A DNA stretch of 17,987 bases, taken from the NCBI GenBank assembly GCA_964587835.1, contig CAZPMN010000044.1:1-17987 (forward strand), in the 5' to 3' direction. Position 1 is the first letter of the stretch. Each line of letters begins with the position of its first letter. Source of the DNA: Erginobacter sp964587835. GTDB taxonomy: Bacteria; Auribacterota; Erginobacteria; Erginobacterales; Erginobacteraceae. The notes below the pieces were generated by a model. It searched no databases, was not told the DNA's origin, and worked only from the letters and a program-made list of their open reading frames with translations. Of this stretch, positions 1-5,971 are shown one piece after another. Both the position numbers and the translations under genes were made by a program.

Positions 1-41
1 ATGTCCTCTACAATATGACAACCTATATCAGGACGGGACCC

Positions 42-104
42 TGCTTACTGCTTACTGCTTACTGCTTACTGATTACTGCTTACTGCTTACTGCTTACTGA
101 TCAC
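42..104. repeat. Heptamer tandem repeat (TGCTTAC)n
   Basis: Eight contiguous 7-bp units run from 42 to 97. Seven read TGCTTAC and one reads TGATTAC; a degenerate TGATCAC follows at 98-104. On the minus strand the unit reads GTAAGCA and carries TAA. Because 7 is not a multiple of 3, three consecutive units place TAA in all three minus-strand frames. The stop codon of the sirtuin gene (87-89) lies in one of these units. Related arrays occur near 11029-11114 and 17236-17308. There are no spacers, so this is not a CRISPR array. Confidence 0.9.
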
Positions 105-836
105 CTCCCCCATCACCTCCCCCGCGCTGCCCCGGATCACCAAATCGGCCTCGGGGTCAAGGGGGGTAGGCCCGCGGTTGACGATCACCAACCGGCAGGA
201 GTCCCGGCGGAATTCGGGGAGCCGGGCAGCCGGAAAGACGGTCAGCGAGGTGCCGACCAGGCAGAGGAGGTCGGCCTCCCGAATCGCCTGCTGCGAATTG
301 GTCCAGTCGACTTCGGGCAGGGCCTCGCCGAAAAAAGTCACCTCCGGTTTGAAGATCCCCCCGCAGGAGTGTTGGGGGACCTTCCCCCGGCGAATGGTTT
401 CGAGCAGCCGGGAGGTGTCAGTTTGGATTCCGCATTTAAGGCAGCGGCTGACCGCGATCGTCCCGTGAACCGACCAGACAGTCCGGCTCCCGGCGCGCTG
501 GTGCAGATCGTCGATATTCTGAGTGACCACAGTCACCGCGTGGCCTTCCTGGAGGCGGGCGATGGCGAGATGGGCCGGGTTCGGTCGGGCCTGCTCCAGA
601 ACGGGGAGAAACCGCGCCCAGAACCGGTAGAAGATGGATGGATCGGCGAGAAAGGTGGAGATATCGAAGACGTTGACATTGGCGGGATCGCTGTAGAGAC
701 CGCCCGGAGAACGGAAGTCGGGGATCCCGCTTTCGGTCGAGATCCCGGCCCCGGTCAGGAAGACGATTCGGTGGGCGGACTGAAGGTAATCCCGCAATTG
801 GTCCCGTCCGGCTGGCTTATCTCCGGATGCATTCAT
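87..836 (-). CDS. Sir2-family NAD-dependent protein deacylase (sirtuin)
   Basis: A 249-residue protein expected to remove acyl groups from lysines in the cytoplasm, using NAD+ and releasing nicotinamide and O-acyl-ADP-ribose. Visible motifs are GAGIS (29-33), IPDFRSPGG (38-46), TQNID (105-109), the catalytic His in SVHGT (His124) and GTSLTV (195-200). The zinc module has Cys132 and Cys135, but the second pair is unusual: the sequence is VPQHSCGG, so Cys158 is present and the usual partner cysteine is missing, with His156 nearby. I chose the ATG at 834-836 because the reading frame extends upstream to 1067 only through sequence unlike sirtuins and through the promoter of the divergent fur gene; AAGGG lies about 9 bases upstream of the ATG. 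The last residues (VISKQ) and the stop are encoded by the heptamer repeat. The exact acyl preference cannot be read from the sequence. Confidence 0.9.
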   Translation of the reverse strand: MNASGDKPAGRDQLRDYLQSAHRIVFLTGAGISTESGIPDFRSPGGLYSDPANVNVFDISTFLADPSIFYRFWARFLPVLEQARPNPAHLAIARLQEGHAVTVVTQNIDDLHQRAGSRTVWSVHGTIAVSRCLKCGIQTDTSRLLETIRRGKVPQHSCGGIFKPEVTFFGEALPEVDWTNSQQAIREADLLCLVGTSLTVFPAARLPEFRRDSCRLVIVNRGPTPLDPEADLVIRGSAGEVMGEVISKQ

Positions 837-932
837 GAAGGTAATCCCTTTACTCAGCTGGCGATCGGGCAAGGATAACAACTTCCCCGACGGGGGGGAA
901 GGAAATTTCCAGAGATCAAGACAGATCGGGTA

Positions 933-961
933 TTGACAGATTGGAGCATCCGCCGTATATT
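933..961 (+). promoter_or_regulatory. Sigma-70 type promoter of fur-feoAB
   Basis: TTGACA at 933-938 and TATATT at 956-961 are separated by 17 bases, a near-consensus housekeeping promoter pointing at fur (ATG at 1030). Transcription would start around 967-970, inside the adjacent Fur-box-like palindrome. Confidence 0.75.
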
Positions 962-975
962 GAGAATGATTCACA
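961..975 (+). promoter_or_regulatory. Probable Fur operator (7-1-7 palindrome)
   Basis: TGAGAAT-G-ATTCACA is a 7-1-7 inverted repeat with one mismatch in the seven pairs, close to the core Fur box TGATAAT-N-ATTATCA. It begins at the last base of the -10 and covers the expected start site, so bound Fur would block transcription of the fur-feoA-feoB operon. Autoregulation is inferred from position and match; it has not been tested. Confidence 0.6.
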
Positions 976-1029
976 ATCGCAACGAGATGCCGCCGGGCCG
1001 GACCAACCGGCCCGGGAAGCCCGAACAAG

Positions 1030-1467
1030 ATGAGAGAATGGGAAAAAAGATTCGGCTCCTTTCTCAAGGACCGCGGACTGACTTTTACCCCGGCGCGAAA
1101 GATGATCCTGGAGGAGATCTTCTCTACCCACGAGCATTTCGACGTCGAGTCTCTTCACGATCGTCTCCGGAGAAAAGGGTCGAGGATTTCGCTGGCCACC
1201 ATTTACCGGCTGATCCCCCTGCTGGTCGAGAGTGGGATGATCCGTCCGGCCACCGTCTGGGCGGGTCGTCCGACCTACGAACATCTCTTCGGCCAGCGTC
1301 CTCATCATCACCTGATCTGCATCCGCTGTGGCAAGGTGGTGGAGTTCCAGGAAGAGACGGTGGAGAAGTTGCTCAACCGGGTCTGCGGCCGGAAAGGCTT
1401 TTCACCCTTTGATTACCGGATCGGGGTCCGTGGGGTCTGTGCCGCCTGCCGGGAGAAGGAAGAATAG
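1030..1467 (+). CDS. fur: Fur-family metal-responsive transcriptional regulator
   Basis: A 145-residue DNA-binding repressor of the Fur family. The N-terminal winged helix holds SLATIYRLIPLLVESGMI (54-71), the recognition-helix region typical of Fur. The C-terminal dimerisation domain has PHHHLICIRCGKVVEF (91-106), with metal-binding His92-94, a CxxC at Cys97/Cys100 and a second CxxC at Cys137/Cys140 near the end; together these form the structural zinc site. It is the first gene of an operon with feoA (adjacent) and feoB, and a Fur-box-like palindrome overlaps its promoter. Iron is therefore the likely signal, although PerR, Zur and Fur paralogues share this architecture and the metal cannot be assigned from motifs alone. 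The ATG at 1030 follows AAGATGAGAG with no strong ribosome binding site. It is the only start that gives a normal Fur N terminus. Confidence 0.92.
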   Translation: MREWEKRFGSFLKDRGLTFTPARKMILEEIFSTHEHFDVESLHDRLRRKGSRISLATIYRLIPLLVESGMIRPATVWAGRPTYEHLFGQRPHHHLICIRCGKVVEFQEETVEKLLNRVCGRKGFSPFDYRIGVRGVCAACREKEE

Positions 1468-1707
1468 ATGAAGAAGATCAGCAACCTGGCGGCGATGGCG
1501 CCGGGCGAGACGGGACGGATCACCGGGCTGACCTCGGGGCCGGGGCTGGTTCGTCGTCTCGAGGAGATCGGGATCCGAATCGGACAGAAAGTGAACAAGG
1601 TCAGCGGGATGCCGTTGCGCGGTCCGGTGGTGGTCCAGGTTGGAGGGACGCGGGTGGCCCTCGGCCATGGGATGGCGAGGAAAGTGGCGGTGGAAGTGGA
1701 AGGATGA
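1468..1707 (+). CDS. feoA: Ferrous iron transport protein A
   Basis: A 79-residue SH3-like cytosolic accessory protein of the Feo ferrous-iron transporter. Recognisable family features are the APGETGRITGL start of the barrel, the helix RRLEEIGIRIGQKV and the GHGMARKVAVEV end. Length matches the family. The ATG follows the fur stop codon with no gap, and the fur 3' end supplies the ribosome binding site (GGAGAAGGAAGA). The TGA stop overlaps the feoB ATG (ATGA), indicating translational coupling. It is thought to modulate FeoB GTPase or transport activity. Confidence 0.92.
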   Translation: MKKISNLAAMAPGETGRITGLTSGPGLVRRLEEIGIRIGQKVNKVSGMPLRGPVVVQVGGTRVALGHGMARKVAVEVEG

Positions 1708-3455
1708 AGAAGATCGTCTTGATGGGGAATCCCAATGTCGGCAAGTCGGTGCTCTTCTACCGGCTGACCGGCATCCAGGTCATCGCCTCCAACTACCCGG
1801 GGACCACGGTCGAGTTCACCCGGGGGTTTCTCACCTTCCCCCAAAACACCCCGACGCCCCCGGGTGCCCTCTTCCGGCCCGGGGAGCGGGTGGAGATCAT
1901 CGACGCCCCCGGGGTTTACTCTCTGGAGGCTTCCTCCCGCGCCGACCGGGTGGCGGTGGAGATCCTGGAGAGCGCCGACCTGGTTATCGACGTGGTTGAT
2001 TCCACCAACCTGGAGCGGAACCTCTGCCTCACCCTCCAGCTGCTGGAGAGGGAGGTGCCGGTCCTGGTCGCCCTCAACCTCTGGGACGAGACCAGCCACC
2101 TCGGTATCGAGATCACCCCGGAGAAACTCGAGGGGATGCTCGGGGTTCCGGTCATCCCCACGGTCGGGGTCTCGGGGGAAGGGATCCGAGAGTTGGTGGA
2201 GCGGCTCCAGGAGGCTCGCCCGGGGGGCCACCCGGTTCGGGATCGGGATACCCGCTGGCCGGAGATGGGGAGGATCGTCTCCACCTGCCAGGTTCTGTCG
2301 CACCACCACCACACTTTCCTCCAGCGTCTTTCCGATATCTCCGTCAAGCCCCTGACCGGGCTGCCCCTGGCCGGACTGGTGCTTGTGGGGGCGTTCTGGA
2401 TCGTTCGGTTTATCGGGGAATTCCTGATCGGTTACATCGCCGACCCGGTCTTTGAAGGCCTTTACCTACCCTTGCTGGAACGTCTCTCGGCCGTCCTGGT
2501 CCCGGGGAGCTTCCTCCACACCGTTCTGATCGGGAAGCTGATTGACGGGACAATCGACTTTACGCAGTCTTTCGGGGCTCTCTCGACCGGTCTTTACGTT
2601 CCGCTGGCGATGGTCCTGCCCTATATCGTCTCCTTCTACCTGGTCTTAAGCTTCCTGGAGGATTTCGGCTATCTTCCCCGGGCGGCGGTCCTCCTCGACG
2701 GGCTGATGCACCGGGTCGGGCTCCACGGCTACGCCATCATCCCCACCCTGCTCGGGCTGGGCTGCAACGTCCCGGCGGTGATGGCAACCCGGATCCTGGA
2801 GAGCCGGCGGGAGCGGTTCATCGCCGCCACCCTGATCTCGGTCGGCGTCCCCTGCGCCGCCCTCCAGGCGATGATCTTCGGTCTGGTCGGGGAGCGGGGC
2901 GGGCGCTACGTCGCCATCGTCTACCTGACCCTCTTCGTGGTCTGGCTGGGGTTGGGGATGATCCTCAACCGGCTGGTCAAGGGCTACTCCCCGGAGCTGA
3001 TCATCGAGATACCCCACTATCGGCTGCCCCCCCTGGGACCGTTCCTGAAGAAACTGAGGGTTCGGGTAATCGGTTTTCTCAAGGAGGCGCTTCCGGTGGT
3101 CCTGCTGGCGGTGCTGGCGGTCAACCTCCTCTACGCCATCAACGTCTTCGATTTCCTGGCCGGTATCTTCGCCCCGGTGGTGACCTTGCTCCTCGGATTG
3201 CCCCAAGAGTCGATCGTGGCCCTCCTGATCGGGTTCCTCCGTAAGGACGTAGCGGTGGGGATGCTCGCCCCCCTCAATCTGACCTCCGGCCAGCTGGTGG
3301 TGGCCACCACCGTCCTGGCGATGTTCTTTCCCTGCATCGCCACCTTCGCCATCATCCTCAAGGAACTCGGCTGGCGGGATATGCTCAAGTCCACCGGCGT
3401 AATGCTGGCCGCCGCCCTGGTGGTCGGGGCCATACTAAACCTTCTCTTGAACTAA
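1704..3455 (+). CDS. feoB: Ferrous iron transporter B (compact form)
   Basis: A 583-residue inner-membrane Fe(II) transporter with an N-terminal G domain. G motifs: GNPNVGKS (8-15), PGTT (32-35), DAPG (67-70), NLWD (125-128) and VSGEG (156-160). A short linker containing four consecutive histidines (200-203) leads to the membrane part from about residue 215. That part carries the FeoB core motifs GLGCNVPAVMATR (351-363), GFLRKDVA (510-517) and FPCIATF (542-548). It is much shorter than E. coli FeoB (773 residues, recalled), mainly because the linker between G domain and membrane is short and the C-terminal extension is absent. The second gate has GVPCAALQ where many FeoB proteins have a C-x-A-R-L-P-type motif. 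It overlaps feoA by four bases. No feoC is visible downstream; the operon ends here. Confidence 0.93.
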   Translation: MKKIVLMGNPNVGKSVLFYRLTGIQVIASNYPGTTVEFTRGFLTFPQNTPTPPGALFRPGERVEIIDAPGVYSLEASSRADRVAVEILESADLVIDVVDSTNLERNLCLTLQLLEREVPVLVALNLWDETSHLGIEITPEKLEGMLGVPVIPTVGVSGEGIRELVERLQEARPGGHPVRDRDTRWPEMGRIVSTCQVLSHHHHTFLQRLSDISVKPLTGLPLAGLVLVGAFWIVRFIGEFLIGYIADPVFEGLYLPLLERLSAVLVPGSFLHTVLIGKLIDGTIDFTQSFGALSTGLYVPLAMVLPYIVSFYLVLSFLEDFGYLPRAAVLLDGLMHRVGLHGYAIIPTLLGLGCNVPAVMATRILESRRERFIAATLISVGVPCAALQAMIFGLVGERGGRYVAIVYLTLFVVWLGLGMILNRLVKGYSPELIIEIPHYRLPPLGPFLKKLRVRVIGFLKEALPVVLLAVLAVNLLYAINVFDFLAGIFAPVVTLLLGLPQESIVALLIGFLRKDVAVGMLAPLNLTSGQLVVATTVLAMFFPCIATFAIILKELGWRDMLKSTGVMLAAALVVGAILNLLLN

Positions 3456-3490
3456 GGTTCTCTTACACTTCGGATGGGTTTGGCAAGACC

Positions 3491-3525
3491 GTCATTGCGG
3501 GGCCGTCAGGCCGAAGCAATCTCTT
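3491..3525. repeat. Small palindromic intergenic repeat (GTCATTGCG type)
   Basis: GTCATTGCGG...GAAGCAATCTC has inverted arms ATTGC (3494-3498) and GCAAT (3516-3520), with an inner GGCC/GGCC pairing, and would fold into a hairpin. It resembles the short palindromic GTCATTGCGA...GAAGCAATCTC elements that I recall being scattered between genes in many bacterial genomes. There is no T-run after it, so it does not look like an intrinsic terminator for feoB, though it could shield the mRNA 3' end. Confidence 0.5.
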
Positions 3526-3537
3526 CATATTTAACTC

Positions 3538-3565
3538 TTGACCGGGAAATTACGGATGGCATAAT
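3538..3565 (+). promoter_or_regulatory. Promoter of the riboswitch-receptor operon
   Basis: TTGACC (3538-3543) and CATAAT (3560-3565) are separated by 16 bases. Transcription would start near 3571-3573, immediately before the riboswitch. One mismatch to consensus in each hexamer; the position relative to the aptamer supports the call. Confidence 0.55.
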
Positions 3566-3571
3566 CGGCAC

Positions 3572-3736
3572 AATGGAAAACTGATTTCGGCGGGGAAGAG
3601 AGGGAACCCGGTGAAAAACCGGGACGGTCGCGCCACTGTGATCCTTCCCCAGGGAAGGTAAGTCAGGACACTCTCTCCCCCGCCCGCTCACCAGAACTTC
3701 GCAGGAAAGGGAGGGGAGCGCCGCCATTCACCTGGG
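3572..3736 (+). promoter_or_regulatory. Cobalamin riboswitch aptamer and expression platform
   Basis: The B12-aptamer signature is visible: AGAGGGAACCCGGTGAA (about 3599-3615), hairpin CCCGG/CCGGG (3607-3611 with 3619-3623), the core GCGCCACTGTGA (3630-3641), hairpin CCTTCCC/GGGAAGG (3643-3649 with 3652-3658) and the B12-box-like AAGTCAGGACACTC (3660-3673). GGCGGGG (3589-3595) pairs with CCCCGCC (3678-3684) to close the core. A further stem CGCTC/GAGCG (3685-3689 with 3716-3720) lies before the terminator hairpin. In this RNA class cobalamin binding normally shuts expression off, here probably by letting the terminator at 3738-3774 form. The downstream receptor is therefore expected to be induced when B12 is scarce. 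Confidence 0.92.
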
Positions 3737-3737
3737 G

Positions 3738-3774
3738 CCCGGCTCTCTTTGACACGGAGAGCCGGGTTTTTTTT
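3738..3774 (+). terminator. Intrinsic terminator of the B12 riboswitch
   Basis: A perfect 10-bp stem, CCCGGCTCTC (3738-3747) with GAGAGCCGGG (3757-3766), encloses a 9-base loop and is followed by eight T (3767-3774). It lies between the aptamer and the receptor ATG (3840), so it is the off-switch of the riboswitch and not the end of feoB. Confidence 0.93.
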
Positions 3775-3839
3775 GTGAAGCGGGGCGAGAAAGAAAACAA
3801 TTCGACGAGAAGACCACAACTCGCGTTATAGGAGATGAT

Positions 3840-5885
3840 ATGAAGCTATATTATACTATATTTATTTTTGCGTCGCTGTTCTTAATTCCTCCGGATATCC
3901 GTTCCCAGGAGCCGCTTCCCCCCGGGGAAGGAGAACCCCTGGAGATGGAGGAAATAGTCGTCACGCCGCTGCGGACCGAGGTCCCCTTGAGGGAGGTTCC
4001 GGCCAGCGTCACCGTGATCGGTCCGGAAGAGCTCGAGCGTTCGGTCGGTGGTCAGACCGCCGACCTGCTCCGGGGACTTCCCGGCGTGATGGTGCGGGAT
4101 CCTTACGGGGGCGGAAGGAACATCTCGGTTGATCTGCGCGGTTTCGGCGAATTCGCCGCCGTCAACACCCTGCTCCTGATCGACGGCCGCCGCACCAATT
4201 TCCCCGACCTGAGCGGTGCCGATTGGAGCCAAGTGCCCCTGGAACGGGTGGAGCGGATCGAGGTGATCCGGGGGTCGGGGAGCGTACTCTACGGGGACAG
4301 CGCGGCCGGCGGCGTGATCAACATCATAACCCGTGCGGGAGGGGGAGAGCCGCGCTGGCGCGCCTCGGCCGGCGGGGGGAGTTTCGGCGAGCGCCGGATC
4401 GCCCTGGATGCTGAGGGAGGCTGGAAAGCGGCTGATTATTCCCTGGGACTCTCCAACCGCGCCCTGGACGGTTGGCGGGACAATACCGACCTCTGGGCGC
4501 TGGACGGCGGAGGCAGGTTGGGATTGCAATTCTTTGGCGATCTCGACCTGGAGTGGCGGGGCAACTACCACCGATCCCGCTACGGCCTGCCCGGAGCCCT
4601 CCGGGAGAGCGACCTGGCCCTTCACGGCCGGCGCTATAGCCGGTATCCCGACGACCGGATGAAGGTGGAGGACTGGTATCAGGACCTGCGCGCCCGGGCG
4701 GAGGCCGGTCCGGCGGCCTTCTCGCTGGACATCTCTTACCGCCGCCGCCACCTGGCCAGCGATCTGGCCAGTTCCCGGTACTTCGACCACCGGGACCTGG
4801 AGGTACTGGGGCTGAATCCGTCCGCCGAACTCGACCTCGACCTGGCGGGTCTGCGGCACGGCCTGACCGGCGGCCTGGATCTCTACGCGGCCCGTTCCCG
4901 CCAGGCCGCCGATTCGTTTTACGGTCTGGAGTTCTATCACCAGGGAACGGTGCGTCGGACCGATATCGACCGGGATACCCTCGGTCTCTTCGCCCAGGAC
5001 CGGATCAACTGGAACGAACTGCTTATCCTGACCGTCGGCTGGCGCAAGGAATGGGCCGAGTACGATTTCACCTCCCGCCCGTTCTCCGGTCCCTGGGAGA
5101 ATGACCCCTTCTGGGACCCGGCCGAGGTCGACGATGATATCCGGGTCAGCCGGGAGGCGGCCAGTGCCGCCCTCACCCTGCTGGCCTCCGAGGAGTTCTC
5201 CGTCTTCGCCGGCTACAACCGCGGTTTCCGTTTTCCCTGCACCGACGAGTACTACAGCATCTGGTCCGTGCCGCCGGTCAACAGCGACCTTCAACCCCAG
5301 ACCTGGGGAACCTGGGAACTGGGTTGCGACCTCCGCCCCCTCCCCGGCGTCATCTGGACCGTGGCCGTCTTCCAGATGGACCTGAAGAACGAACTTTACT
5401 ACGACCCCCTGACCTACTCCAACAGCAACTACGATCGGACCCGCCGGCGGGGCTTGGAGACCGGTTTGGAGTGGCGTCTTCTGCCCGGGCTGTCCGCCGG
5501 GATCGACTACACTCTGCTTTCTGCCGAATTCCGCGGGGGAGAATACGACGGCAATCGCGTTCCGATGGTTCCATCCGATACCGCCCGTCTCGAGATCATC
5601 TGCCGCCCCTTGGACGATCTTGAACTGGCGGTCGTCGGTTATTACGTGGGCAAACAGAGGTTCCTCAATGACCAAGCCAACAGTTTTCCCAAGCTGGCGG
5701 ATTACCTCACCGTGGATTTGAAGCTATTCTACCGCTGGGAGGACGTCAGATTATCCGCCGGAGTGGAGAACCTCTTTGATCAGGAATATTCAGAACTGGG
5801 GGCGATCGCTTCCTTCCCGGAGGAGCGGGCGTATTATCCGGCCCCGGGGACGAGTTTCTTCGCCGGCGCTGAAATCACTTTCTAA
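3840..5885 (+). CDS. btuB: TonB-dependent outer-membrane receptor, BtuB-like
   Basis: A 681-residue outer-membrane receptor. The signal peptide (about 1-22, cleaved near IRS|QEP) is followed by a TonB box, EIVVTPL (38-44). The plug domain (about 50-165) has LLRGLPGVMV, NISVDLRGFGEF, LLLIDGRR, VERIEVIRGSGSVLYGDSAAGGVINIITR-type residues (136-165, key motifs GSVLYG and GVINIITR). A 22-strand barrel follows and ends in a terminal Phe (AGAEITF). Ligand assignment rests on the cobalamin riboswitch directly upstream; sequence alone would only say TonB-dependent receptor. AGGAG at 3830-3834 precedes the ATG. No BtuF/BtuCD transporter or TonB system is in the window, so periplasmic transfer must be encoded elsewhere. 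The gene downstream is probably co-transcribed. Confidence 0.88.
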   Translation: MKLYYTIFIFASLFLIPPDIRSQEPLPPGEGEPLEMEEIVVTPLRTEVPLREVPASVTVIGPEELERSVGGQTADLLRGLPGVMVRDPYGGGRNISVDLRGFGEFAAVNTLLLIDGRRTNFPDLSGADWSQVPLERVERIEVIRGSGSVLYGDSAAGGVINIITRAGGGEPRWRASAGGGSFGERRIALDAEGGWKAADYSLGLSNRALDGWRDNTDLWALDGGGRLGLQFFGDLDLEWRGNYHRSRYGLPGALRESDLALHGRRYSRYPDDRMKVEDWYQDLRARAEAGPAAFSLDISYRRRHLASDLASSRYFDHRDLEVLGLNPSAELDLDLAGLRHGLTGGLDLYAARSRQAADSFYGLEFYHQGTVRRTDIDRDTLGLFAQDRINWNELLILTVGWRKEWAEYDFTSRPFSGPWENDPFWDPAEVDDDIRVSREAASAALTLLASEEFSVFAGYNRGFRFPCTDEYYSIWSVPPVNSDLQPQTWGTWELGCDLRPLPGVIWTVAVFQMDLKNELYYDPLTYSNSNYDRTRRRGLETGLEWRLLPGLSAGIDYTLLSAEFRGGEYDGNRVPMVPSDTARLEIICRPLDDLELAVVGYYVGKQRFLNDQANSFPKLADYLTVDLKLFYRWEDVRLSAGVENLFDQEYSELGAIASFPEERAYYPAPGTSFFAGAEITF

Positions 5886-5971
5886 CCGGGAGAAAAAGAT
5901 GTATAGTGCGGTAAGTTCCGCGACTGCTGGCGAGCCGTTCGCCCATCGGGAAGAGATGGGGAGGGGAAGGT

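Noticed and set aside
42..104. CRISPR-like array
   Set aside because: The units are 7 bp, contiguous and without spacers; no cas genes are present.
15..878. 287-residue plus-strand open frame over the sirtuin
   Set aside because: It begins in the heptamer repeat and is antisense to a sirtuin with intact catalytic motifs.
837..1067. N-terminal extension of the sirtuin
   Set aside because: It would run back through the fur promoter and into fur, and it lacks sirtuin similarity; the ATG at 834-836 fits the family.
3494..3520. Intrinsic terminator for feoB
   Set aside because: The hairpin is not followed by a T-run; it is better explained as a dispersed palindromic repeat.
3882..5675. 597-residue minus-strand open frame opposite the receptor
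   Set aside because: It is antisense to a complete TonB-dependent receptor with clear plug motifs; the composition (Gly, Val, Gln, Pro rich) is typical of a shadow frame in GC-rich DNA.
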